Program-made: the position numbers and the translations under genes
Shown: positions 26,577 through 34,553 of the stretch, piece after piece
Layout: every line of letters starts with the position of its first letter
Numbering within the stretch: the first letter of the stretch is position 1
Notes under the pieces: generated by a model
Seen by the model: only the letters and a program-made list of their open reading frames with translations
Database searches by the model: none
Told to the model about the DNA's origin: nothing
DNA from: UBA7702 sp040776805
Lineage (GTDB): Bacteria > Bacillota > Dehalobacteriia > UBA7702
Assembly: GCA_040776805.1 (NCBI GenBank)
Contig: JAXGZS010000001.1
Span: 124,001 to 188,000 of the forward strand
DNA length: 64,000 nucleotides
Reading direction: 5' to 3'

Positions 26577-27440
26577 ATGACAAAAAGGTATGGAACATGG
26601 ATGGCAGCGATGCTTATGGCGTTTGTTGTCTCTTCTCTCCTCGTTGGTTGCGGCGGCAATGATCAGAAAGACGCCGCGGCGCCGTCCGTTACGGTTTATG
26701 CCGATTCACAGTTAAACGGCAATTATGATTTCCCCTATCAGGCTTTGACCGTTGCCGCCGATAAAGCGGAATCCTATGGCTATGAAGACCAGGTCGCAGC
26801 CGAAAACGCCGTTTCCGCTTTGGATGTCCTTGTGGCCATGCATGAAGTGGAATACGGCGACGATTTTACCGCGGACACCTGCAAGGATTATTTTACCGTG
26901 AAGGATGGTTGGATCAGCAAAGCCTTTGAAAACAATACCACCTCCTGGTCTGTGATCCTCAACGGAGAAGCCGCCCATAGCGAGGTGACCAGTGAATACG
27001 GCGGTTATGAGTCCCTGATGATCAGCCAGACTGAAGTAAACGACAACGATGTGGTAGAAGTCGTCGCTTATCAGGATACCGAAAATTATACGGATCACGC
27101 GATTTGGTTTCTCCAGGACGATAAAAAGATCAATCAATTATCTGTGACTGCCGGTGCGGAAACAACGCTGACGGTAAAAGGGTATGCCTTCTGTTTTTAC
27201 GGCTCCTACGGTACGGAAGAGATTGGCAAGAATTATTTAACGCCCCTGGCCGGGGTACAGTTGGCCCTTTTAGAGGAAGACGGCAGTCTTACCGACCTGG
27301 AGGGCGCGGTCAGTGACAGCGCAGGCACGGTATCCTTTTATATCGAGGAAGCGGGCACCTTTACCGTCGTCGCCTATATGCCGGCGGATACGGGAGTCCT
27401 CGCCTTTTATTCCGCTTTGACGGTAACCGTCGCCGAGTAA
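26577..27440 (+). CDS. Lipoprotein with one transcobalamin-region module
   Basis: This 287-residue lipoprotein (lipobox LVGC, Cys25) carries one copy of the module found twice in the SLH protein at 21450. It shares V-S-A-L-D-V-L-V-A-M-H, YGDDFT, S-W-S-V-I-LNGEAAHS, YGGYESL and the Ig-like C-part from GSYGTEEI. It is therefore the membrane-anchored paralogue of the wall-anchored protein. The start ATG 26577 follows AAAGGAAGG. Function is inferred as corrinoid capture by analogy. Confidence 0.72.
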   Translation: MTKRYGTWMAAMLMAFVVSSLLVGCGGNDQKDAAAPSVTVYADSQLNGNYDFPYQALTVAADKAESYGYEDQVAAENAVSALDVLVAMHEVEYGDDFTADTCKDYFTVKDGWISKAFENNTTSWSVILNGEAAHSEVTSEYGGYESLMISQTEVNDNDVVEVVAYQDTENYTDHAIWFLQDDKKINQLSVTAGAETTLTVKGYAFCFYGSYGTEEIGKNYLTPLAGVQLALLEEDGSLTDLEGAVSDSAGTVSFYIEEAGTFTVVAYMPADTGVLAFYSALTVTVAE

Positions 27441-27464
27441 TTTCCTTTGCGGGTTGATGTTGAT

Positions 27465-28532
27465 ATGATGAAAAGAAAAAGTCGATTTTTGGCGGCCCTG
27501 CTGATCCTCGCCGCCTTGGTTCTCAGTGGTTGCGGCGGGCCGTCTAAGGAGGCTATTCCCGGTGCTGACCAGAGGGTTGTTGCCGCCTATGAAGACGCTG
27601 TGTCCCATTACCAAAAGCACACTGAACTGACTGATTTTTGGGAAATTTCCGCGGCTTACGCTGTTTTTGGCGATGAAATCCAAGACGGATCCTATACCTT
27701 TGATCTCTCCAGTGAAAACAGTGAGCAGCAAGGCGCCGTGATCCTCGGTTTGGTGATGATGGGAGAAAACCCCTATGATTATTACGGGGAAGATCTCGTG
27801 AGCGATTTGGCCGCTGCCGAAGTGAGCGGTGGTTTTGCCATCCCCGTTTTTTGTTTTTTGGCGCTACAAGCCGCCGGCGCTCCTTTGACGGCGGAAACAG
27901 AGGCCGCTTATGTGGATTACTGCTGTGAGCAGTTAGAAACAGTGTCCCTGGGCCCGGATATTGGCGGCTGGGCCGCCGTGGCCTTGGAACGTTATATGGC
28001 TGATCCCGCATACAGTGAGCAGATCGCCGCCGCCATTGACGGCTACATCAGCGTGATCAGTGAGGATCTTGTTTCCGGTACCATGGGGTCTACCGGCATC
28101 TCCGCCGGTTGTGTGGTGACAGGGCTGACGGCTTTCACCGACGCCGGTTTGTCCGGTTACGATGTGACCAAGGATGAGCCCTGGCTGGGCGTGGATCCCT
28201 TGGCGATGATGTACGATAATCTGATGAACGGCGAAGAAAACGTCAGTTCCTGCTACAACAGCCAGTATTATCTTGAGTTTGTCGATCTTTATCAGGTGTT
28301 GTATCAAAGTGAGGATATGGCCTGGATCCGTTGCGGTGTCAATGAAGAGAAGTTACAGGAGCTGATTTCCGCCGGGGAAGCGCTATCCCCGGAAAACCCT
28401 GACGATACAGCGCTCACCGAAGGGCTCAAGGCGGCCAAACAATTGACGAAAGAAGAACTTTCCGCCGCCGTGCCGTCTTGGGGCAAGGTGTATTATGATC
28501 TGTACGATGCGGTGAAACAGTATGCGTCATGA
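27465..28532 (+). CDS. Alpha/alpha-toroid lipoprotein (transcobalamin N-domain-like)
   Basis: This 355-residue lipoprotein (lipobox LSGC, Cys23) is the paralogue of the toroid at 23823 without the SLH part. Shared blocks include GLVMMGENPYDYYGEDLV, GGFAIPVFCFLALQAAG, GPDIGGWAAVALERY, STGISAGCVVTGLTAFTDAG and a C-terminal PSWGKVYYDLYDAV matching PTWGAAYYALYHAV. Start at ATG 27465 or 27468; the RBS is poor, so translation may be coupled to the upstream gene 24 bases away. Same inferred function: the helical half of a split B12 binder. Confidence 0.75.
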   Translation: MMKRKSRFLAALLILAALVLSGCGGPSKEAIPGADQRVVAAYEDAVSHYQKHTELTDFWEISAAYAVFGDEIQDGSYTFDLSSENSEQQGAVILGLVMMGENPYDYYGEDLVSDLAAAEVSGGFAIPVFCFLALQAAGAPLTAETEAAYVDYCCEQLETVSLGPDIGGWAAVALERYMADPAYSEQIAAAIDGYISVISEDLVSGTMGSTGISAGCVVTGLTAFTDAGLSGYDVTKDEPWLGVDPLAMMYDNLMNGEENVSSCYNSQYYLEFVDLYQVLYQSEDMAWIRCGVNEEKLQELISAGEALSPENPDDTALTEGLKAAKQLTKEELSAAVPSWGKVYYDLYDAVKQYAS

Positions 28533-29094
28533 AAGAAGAGAGGCGTTTTTGGTGCGACACAGCTTTTTGCGAAAAACCATACCCTGGATATTCCTGATGA
28601 TCGTGGCCGCCGCCTTGCTTGCGGGCTGCGCCACTGTTTCCACGGAAAAGGCCAACCGGTATCTCGATGAAGGGGACAACAGCGCTTCTGATGGCGGTGG
28701 CAGCGGCGCCTGTACCGTGAAGATTGAATGCGTCACGATTACGGAACATATGGACCTCCTGGACAGCGCCAAAAGGGAGATTGTGCCGGCAGACGGCATC
28801 ATCCTCAAAACCACGGAAGTTTCTTTTGACGAAGGCGATACAGTCCTCGATGTTTTGCTATCTGTGACGAAAGAAAATAAAATTCAACTGGAATATGAGG
28901 ATTCCCCCGCCTATGGCGGCGGTTATGTGGAAGGTATCGCCAATCTCTACGAATTTGATTGCGGCGAACTTTCCGGCTGGGAATATTTCGTCAATGATTG
29001 GAGTCCCAACTACGGCTGCAGCAATTATTTCGTGGCGGCAGGCGATGTGATCGAATGGCGCTATACCTGTGATAATGGCAAAGATTTAAAATAA
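28522..29094 (+). CDS. DUF4430 (transcobalamin C-domain-like) lipoprotein, second copy
   Basis: This 190-residue lipoprotein (lipobox LAGC) begins its mature part CATVSTEKANRYLD, close to CGTITTEEAQQYLD in the paralogue at 25517. A short linker is followed by the DUF4430 domain: GDTVLDVLLSVTKEN, YVEGIANLYEFDCGELSGW, YFVNDWSPNYGCSNYF and GDVIEWRYTCD. The frame starts at ATG 28522, overlapping the toroid stop by 11 bases; GTG 28552, with GAGAGG upstream, is an alternative start giving a more normal signal peptide. It completes the second surface-protein set. Confidence 0.78.
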   Translation: MRHERREAFLVRHSFLRKTIPWIFLMIVAAALLAGCATVSTEKANRYLDEGDNSASDGGGSGACTVKIECVTITEHMDLLDSAKREIVPADGIILKTTEVSFDEGDTVLDVLLSVTKENKIQLEYEDSPAYGGGYVEGIANLYEFDCGELSGWEYFVNDWSPNYGCSNYFVAAGDVIEWRYTCDNGKDLK

Positions 29095-29155
29095 TATAGA
29101 ATGGCAGAGATAGAATAATAGAATAAATAGAATAAATAGTAGAATCATGGGTATA

Positions 29156-29188
29156 AAAGAGTCCTCCTTAATAAGGGACTCTTTTTTT
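29156..29188 (+). terminator. Terminator after the second surface-protein set
   Basis: AAGAGTCC and GGACTCTT pair across an 11-base stretch and are followed by a T run. The 29095-29155 stretch before it is A/T-rich with repeated ATAGAATA-like units and no gene. Confidence 0.88.
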
Positions 29189-29220
29189 CCCTTTTTTTAT
29201 CTGATCTATCTTATGTCAAT

Positions 29221-29241
29221 GGTTGACAACACTTGTCAACC
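29221..29241. promoter_or_regulatory. Perfect inverted repeat upstream of the sigma-54 activator
   Basis: GGTTGACAA, three bases, then TTGTCAACC: a perfect 9-bp inverted repeat, 28 bases before the regulator ATG. No T run follows, so it reads as an operator rather than a terminator. It may also overlap the regulator's promoter (it contains TTGACA). Confidence 0.6.
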
Positions 29242-29269
29242 GTGATAGCCTTGGGTTGAGGTGAGAATT

Positions 29270-31146
29270 ATGGATCTCAAAAAACAGCTTTCTGATACCG
29301 AAGCAAGGCTCAAGGCGGCGAAAGAACGTATCGCGGCCCTGGAAAAAGTGAGGCGCAGCTCAACAGTATTCTCGACTGTCTCAGTGAGTCTGTGGAGCGC
29401 AGTCTTCCCGACAATACCCTGACTTACGTCAACAAAACCTTCTGCGATTTTTATCAAGTGAAGCGGGAAGACGTTCTTCACACCGATACGATGCGTTTCG
29501 TCTATGATCAGGATCGGGAAAAGATCGTCGATATCCTGCGCTACCTGTCGCCGGAACAGCCCTCCTACCATTATCTCTGCCGCGCCCTGCGCAGCGACGG
29601 GGAAGCCGTGTGGGTGGAGTTCTTTGGCCATGCCTTCTTCGATGAAAACGGCAAGGTCCTGGAATATCAGGATGTCTGCCGCGACATCACCGGCTATAAG
29701 GAAGCCGTTGATCTGGCGGAATTCGTTCAAGACGGTTTGGAAGAGCAGATCCAACGCAGAAACCTGGAACTGAACAAGGCCAATCAAAGATTGGAACGGG
29801 CCAACGATTATTTGCGCTCCACCTTGAACTGCATCTCCGAATGCGTTGTTTCCTTCGATTGCAGCGATGATGTGCATATTTTGAATTATGGCAAAGACCC
29901 GATCTGGTTTGGCATTGAAAATCAGATCGCGTCTTATATCCGCGGTCAGCGCCGGAAAAAGGGTTCCTATTTTGATCAACTTTTAAAAGAAAATAAGAAT
30001 TTTGAGGATATCGAGATCGTTTTCGAACGCCCGGAAGAAGAGATTCACTGTCTCGCTTCGGGGGTGGCCTTCGCCGATGACCAGGGTGATCCCTATGGCT
30101 TGCTGATCCTGCGCACCGTGGCGGAAGTCAGTCGGCTGATTTCGAAGATCAGCGGCAATCAGGCAAAAGTACGCTTTTCAGACATCATCGGCGAAAGCGG
30201 CAGGATGAAAGAGCTGATCAGCATCGCCAAGAAGATCGCCGTTCACGACGGTACGGTGATCATCGAAGGGGAAAGCGGCACCGGGAAAGAGCTTTTTGCC
30301 CAGTCCATCCATAACGCCTCTCCCCGCAGAAGCGGTCCTTTTGTGGCCATCAACTGCGGCTCTATCCCGAGAGACCTCATCGCCAGCGAGCTTTTCGGTT
30401 ATGTGGAGGGTGCCTTCACCGGCGCCAAAAAAGGCGGCAAACCGGGAAATTTTGAAATCGCCAACGGCGGCACGATTTTTTTGGACGAAATCGGCGATAT
30501 GCCCATTGAACAGCAAATATCGCTGCTTCGTGTGATTCAGGAGCGGGCGGTGCAACGGGTAGGCGGTGAGAAACTGATTCCCGTGGATGTGCGCATCATC
30601 TGTGCGACGAATAAAAACCTCTATCAGGAAATCGTCTCCGGCAGCTTTCGCCAGGATCTCTACTATCGGCTTAACGTCATTACCCTGGAAATCCCGGCGC
30701 TGCGCAGCAGAAAAGAGGATATTCCGGTGCTTTTTGATCATTTTCTGAAGAAGCTCTGCCACAGTAAAAAATACATTACCGTGGAGGGAACGGTTTACCG
30801 AAGGCTGATCGAGTATGATTGGCCGGGCAATGTTAGGGAACTGCAAAACATTACGGAACGAACCTTCTTTATGTGTCACGGCGACGCCATTACCGTGGAG
30901 GATTTGCCCAAACACATCCAAGGACGCAGGGATTATCTTTATCAGGACGCGCCTACCGAGGAGAGCACCGCGGTGTTGACCCTTGCTGACCAGCGCAAAG
31001 AAGGGAAACGCCGCAAAGAAGAAGCGGAAAAAATTGAAATGCAGCGGCTTTTGGACATGTCCGAGGGCAATGTGACCGCCGCCGCCGATGCCATGGGTAT
31101 TTCCCGTACGGCGTTTTACCGGAAATTGAAAAAGTATTCTGTGTGA
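29270..31146 (+). CDS. Sigma-54-dependent activator with PAS sensor; start region frameshifted
   Basis: The main frame (29392-31146, about 584 residues) holds a PAS domain (NKTFCDFYQVKRED), a second sensor-like region, the AAA+ domain (GESGTGKELFA, GAFTGA, NGGTIFLDEIGDMP, RQDLYYRLNV) and a Fis-type HTH (GNVTAAADAMGISRTAFYRKL). It would activate sigma-54 promoters. The best start, ATG 29270 behind GAGGTGAG, opens a frame (MDLKKQLSDTEARLKAAKE) that shifts by -1 at GGAAAAAG near 29341-29348 to reach the conserved frame. Adding one A would give a continuous protein. It faces the sigma-54 promoter of the corrinoid/mtbB operon. Confidence 0.85.
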
Positions 31147-31153
31147 CAGTGGC

Positions 31154-31189
31154 GTAACACCGCGTAACAGATGGGTTACAGAATGTAAC
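31154..31189 (+). promoter_or_regulatory. Phased GTAAC repeats: candidate enhancer for the sigma-54 activator
   Basis: GTAAC at 31154 and 31164, GTTAC (inverted) at 31175 and GTAAC at 31185 are spaced 10, 11 and 10 bases, one helical turn apart. They lie about 75-110 bases upstream of the -24 box, the usual place for activator binding sites. Confidence 0.6.
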
Positions 31190-31210
31190 AATAAAAAATC
31201 AGAGAAAAAA

Positions 31211-31250
31211 ATGCAAACTCGATGGAACAGGGGTTTGCGTTTTTTTTTGT
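31211..31250 (+). terminator. Terminator after the sigma-54 activator
   Basis: GCAAAC and GTTTGC pair around a 14-base loop, followed by GTTTTTTTTT. It lies between the enhancer and the -24 box and insulates the next operon. Confidence 0.8.
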
Positions 31251-31263
31251 CCCCATTGCCGAC

Positions 31264-31279
31264 TGGCACGTTTCTTGCA
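31264..31279 (+). promoter_or_regulatory. Sigma-54 (-24/-12) promoter of the corrinoid protein/mtbB operon
   Basis: TGGCACGTTTCTTGCA is a full match to the -24/-12 consensus TGGCAC-R-N4-TTGCW. The corrinoid-protein ATG is 43 bases downstream. With the adjoining activator gene this shows sigma-54 control. Confidence 0.92.
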
Positions 31280-31321
31280 TTTATTAAAGTTAAGAAAAAA
31301 TGGAAACAGGAGGCAAAAGCA

Positions 31322-31969
31322 ATGTCCTTAGAAACAATTATCCTGGAAGCAAAAGAATCCATGGTCCATTGTGACCGGGCTGCGGCCCTTGCCGCGGCCA
31401 ACAAAGCCGTAGAGGAAAACGTGGACTTGATGGCAGTTTTGTCCGACGGTTTTTCCGCCGGCATTCGCGAAGTCGGCGAACTGTTCAGCAAAGGCAAAGT
31501 GTTCTTGCCGGAACTGATGCTGACTGCCGAATGTATGCAGGAAGTGACGCAAGTCATCGAAGCCGCCATGGCCAAAAACGGCGGCGCCGGCGAGAAAAAA
31601 GGCGTGATGGTCATCGCCACCGTACAAGGAGACGTTCATGATATCGGTAAAGGGATCGTGATTTCCCTCATTAAAACCCAGGGTATCGACGTCATCGATC
31701 TTGGCCGCGACGTCTCTGTAGAGGAAATCATCGCCGCGGCGGAAACCCATAACGCCGATATCATCGGTACCTCCGCCCTGCTGACGACAACCCTGAATCA
31801 GCAAAGGGAGCTGGAGGACGCTTTGGCGGCCAGGGGTCTTCGGGAAAAATACAAAACCATGGTGGGTGGTGCTCCGGCGACGCAGCGCTGGGCCGACCGT
31901 ATCGGCGCCGACGCCTATGGCGAAGACGCCGCGGAAGCCGTCGTTAAAGTACTGCAATTATTGCATTAA
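31322..31969 (+). CDS. mtbC: Dimethylamine corrinoid protein MtbC-like
   Basis: This 215-residue protein is the cobamide-carrying shuttle of a methylamine methyltransferase system. A four-helix cap (about 1-90) precedes a Rossmann B12-binding domain. The base-off ligand motif is GDVHDIGKG (His near residue 106), with GTSALLTTT and GGAPAT further on. MtbB methylates its Co(I). ATG 31322 follows CAGGAGG. mtbB starts 21 bases after its stop. It is the only corrinoid carrier in the window, so it might also serve the mttB homologues. Confidence 0.92.
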   Translation: MSLETIILEAKESMVHCDRAAALAAANKAVEENVDLMAVLSDGFSAGIREVGELFSKGKVFLPELMLTAECMQEVTQVIEAAMAKNGGAGEKKGVMVIATVQGDVHDIGKGIVISLIKTQGIDVIDLGRDVSVEEIIAAAETHNADIIGTSALLTTTLNQQRELEDALAARGLREKYKTMVGGAPATQRWADRIGADAYGEDAAEAVVKVLQLLH

Positions 31970-31990
31970 AGCAGAAAGGAAGAACGAGCT

Positions 31991-33382
31991 ATGGCAAAAT
32001 ATATCACTCGTATGGGCGACGGTTATACCGTAGAGCTGACGGAAAGCGAAATCCGCGCCGATATTGAAGCCGGTATCGCTGACGCTGTGGAGCGCGGGGA
32101 AATTCCCGCCCTCAACGAAGCAGAAAAGGACGCTCTTTTTGAAATCATTACGATGAAAGGCAATATGGTCGGGGTGGAGCGCGGCCGGGAAATCGTAACC
32201 ACCTCCGATGCCGGCGGTTTCAAACTGGGCTTTGACGCCAACATCGCCGTTGACCGGGTGGTGAATGTTCAGGTGCATGAAAAAGGCTGGGGCAGTGATT
32301 CCGTGGATTTCGGCCATCTTGATTACTGCTATAAAGCGGTAAAATCCGTGATGCACGCGGAAGCGGCCCAGATGCAGCTGGCCCTCTATAATACCGTGAT
32401 CCCGCTGTTATACGGCGGTATGCCCAATCTTGGCTTCTACACCAAGCCCGACGGCCCTGTGGATAACTGGGCGGAGCTGCTGCCTTTGGGCAAGCTCCAG
32501 GAAGCCTGGGCAGCCCAGGAAGAAGCCGTGGAACACGCGGTGCGGGATATTGTTTATGTGGCCGACGGAATGTACGAGGTGGGAGCTGACGGTATGAATT
32601 TTGATACCTGCGGCGCCTCCGGCGACGCCGACCTGCTGGCCGCCTTGAAGGCCGTGGAAATCATCCGTAAAAACCATCCTGATCTCGGCGTGGAAATGGG
32701 TATGGCCGGGGAATTCGTCCTGGGTATGCATGGTAGGCTGGAATATAAGGGTGTTCGTCTGGCCGGTCTTTATCCCCATGACCAGGTAAAACTGGCGCAA
32801 GAAGCCGGCGCCACGATCTTTGGCGCCGTGGTCAATACAAATACCAGCGAAAGCTTGCCCTGGAACTTGGCGAGGGTCTGCACGTTCCTCAAGGCCTGCA
32901 CCGAGGCGGCAGAAATCCCGGTTCACGCCAATGTGGGCATGGGGGTATGCGCTGTGCCGATGACCGGCACCGCCCCCATTGACGCGGTTTCCAGAATCGA
33001 TAAAGCCCTGGTGGAAATCGCCCATGTAGACGGCTTGTAGATTGGCGTGGGCGATCCCGTTGGGATGGAAGCCGCCCACGAGCTCGCCGTCGGCATGTGC
33101 GGCATCCGCAGCACCGGAGATATGGTGCTTCGGGTACAGCTGGCAAAGGGCTATAAAATTGATCGGGCCAAGGCCTACGTGGCGGAAAAATTGGGGGTGG
33201 CCGTGGCAGATCTGGCCGATCCTCTCATGATGTCGGAATTACGCGAAAAGCTTGGTCTCGGCATGATGCAGCCCACCGACAATGTTCCCATCAATATGGA
33301 AGTAAAGATGCGCATCGCGAAAATTCTCGATCTGCCCATCAACAGTGTGGAGCGTTTTAAGAAACGCGCCGGTTTAGAATAA
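31991..33382 (+). CDS. mtbB: Dimethylamine methyltransferase MtbB with in-frame TAG (pyrrolysine)
   Basis: The enzyme moves a methyl group from dimethylamine to its corrinoid protein. The reading frame continues through TAG 33038-33040 (codon 350) to TAA 33380-33382, 463 residues counting pyrrolysine. The sequence around the TAG, VDGL-[TAG]-IGVGDP, matches the known MtbB pyrrolysine site (residue 356 in Methanosarcina), and the C-terminal half is conserved to the end (LDLPINSVERFKKRAG). The TIM-barrel N-terminus reads YITRMGDGYTVELTESEI. RBS AAAGGAAG precedes ATG 31991. A conventional gene caller would split it in two. Confidence 0.95.
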
Positions 33383-33412
33383 TAAAAATAATAAGAATAA
33401 TACCTTCTCTAA

Positions 33413-33457
33413 AACAAAGTCTGCCGCGAAACGAGGCGTTTCGCGGCAGACTTTGTT
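33413..33457. terminator. 20-bp perfect hairpin after mtbB
   Basis: The arms of 20 bases starting AACAAAGTCTGCC and ending GGCAGACTTTGTT are perfectly complementary around a 5-base loop GAGGC. It lies between convergent mtbB and nfo. No strong T run follows on the plus strand, so it may end or protect both transcripts. A second perfect stem, GGAATCCTGA/TCAGGATTCC, overlaps the nfo stop codon (33466-33493). Confidence 0.7.
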
Positions 33458-33483
33458 GATATCGCGGAATCCTGATCCTTGCT

Positions 33484-34326
33484 TCAGGATTCCTGATAGA
33501 GGGATTTCAAGAGGGCGATTTCCTGGGCGTAGCCCTCCAACTCATTGGGGGTTTCCAGATAAAAGGGCAGATGCCTCAGATCGGGGTGATTGATGATACG
33601 GGCAAAGGTCTCGAGGCCGATGTGGCCGTCGCCGATTTTTTCGTGGCGGTCTTTGTGGCTTTCCGCCTCGTTTTTGCTGTCGTTGATATGGATGGCTTTT
33701 AAGCGGTCCAGACCGATGACGCGGTCAAATTCCCGGATCACGCCGTCGAGGTTATGGACAATGTCGTAGCCGCCGTCGAAAATGTGGCAGGTATCAAGGC
33801 AAACGCCGAGTTTCTCATCGCGTTTGGTCTCATCGATGATGGCTTTCAGTTCCTCAAAGGTGCTGCCCACTTCGCTGCCTTTGCCGGCCATGGTTTCCAG
33901 CAGCACAGTGGTGGTCTGATCTTGTGTCAAAAGCTCATTGAGCATGGCGGCGATGTAGGCGATGCCCTGTTCGATCCCTTGCCCCACATGGGAGCCGGGG
34001 TGAAAATTATAGAGGTTATGGGGGGTGTATTCCATGCGTTTTAAATCGTCGGCCATGGTCTCCCAGGCGAATTGGCGGGTTTCCGCCTTGTTGGAACAGG
34101 CGTTTAGCGTATACGGTGCGTGCGCTAAGATGCAGGGAAAATGGTTCTCTTTGGCCAGGGCGTTAAATTTGGCCACGTCCTTTTCGTCGATGGCGCGGGC
34201 TTTGCTTCCCCGGGGATTTCTGGTAAAAAACTGGAAGGTATCGCCCCCCAGTTCCAACGCGGTTTTGCCCATATGGTAATAGCCTTTGGAGGCCGACAAA
34301 TGACAACCGATGTGCAGCATCAGCAT
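33484..34326 (-). CDS. nfo: Endonuclease IV (deoxyribonuclease IV)
   Basis: The 280-residue zinc enzyme cuts DNA 5' of abasic sites in base-excision repair. It has the TIM-barrel metal ligands in typical settings: IGCHLSASKG, NFHPGSHVGQG, LLETMAGKGSEVG, VCLDTCHIFDGGYD, AIHINDSK and HEKIGDGHIG. Length is normal. The ATG at 34326 (MLMLHIG) follows AAGGGAG. Confidence 0.95.
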   Translation of the reverse strand: MLMLHIGCHLSASKGYYHMGKTALELGGDTFQFFTRNPRGSKARAIDEKDVAKFNALAKENHFPCILAHAPYTLNACSNKAETRQFAWETMADDLKRMEYTPHNLYNFHPGSHVGQGIEQGIAYIAAMLNELLTQDQTTTVLLETMAGKGSEVGSTFEELKAIIDETKRDEKLGVCLDTCHIFDGGYDIVHNLDGVIREFDRVIGLDRLKAIHINDSKNEAESHKDRHEKIGDGHIGLETFARIINHPDLRHLPFYLETPNELEGYAQEIALLKSLYQES

Positions 34327-34387
34327 AAGCTCCCTTCTTTTTGTTTAATATAACATATAACGGCACTTCCTGCCAGTAAATATTTTA

Positions 34388-34416
34388 TTGCATTCTTGCA
34401 TTTTTTCGTTTATAAT
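34388..34416 (+). promoter_or_regulatory. Promoter of the queuosine-precursor transporter gene
   Basis: TTGCAT (34388-34393) and TATAAT (34411-34416) are separated by 17 bases. A leader of about 130 bases follows before the ATG at 34554. Confidence 0.8.
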
Positions 34417-34427
34417 AGAAAAAATGT

Positions 34428-34512
34428 CATAGGCAGTTCGAAACCATCCTGCCGTACCAAAACTATGGACTCCTTTATATAGTCTGATACTATATATTTT
34501 TTTCGCGTCCAT
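34428..34512 (+). promoter_or_regulatory. Riboswitch-like leader before queT/yhhQ-type gene
   Basis: CATAG (34428-34432) pairs with CTATG (34463-34467), enclosing a GGCAG/CTGCC stem. The alternative ATGGAC (34465-34470) with GTCCAT (34507-34512) uses the same bases, so the two forms exclude each other. A hairpin TATATAGT/ACTATATA with seven T (34476-34503) can terminate. This is the layout of a transcriptional riboswitch. A preQ1-type ligand is suggested only by the downstream gene; I cannot assign the class. Confidence 0.55.
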
Positions 34513-34553
34513 AAAGGGCGTTTTTTTATTGCCAGAAAGGAAGATAGGAACAT

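Noticed and set aside
29095..29155. Tandem repeat array of ATAGAATA-like units
   Set aside because: Only a few degenerate, A/T-rich copies in an untranslated tail; not a CRISPR or a meaningful repeat.
33042..33382. Separate gene for the 3' part of mtbB
   Set aside because: It is the pyrrolysine-extended C-terminal part of MtbB in the same frame as 31991.
34430..34460. TTCGAAA T-loop of a tRNA
   Set aside because: The surrounding bases do not form a cloverleaf; they form the leader stem before the queuosine-precursor transporter.
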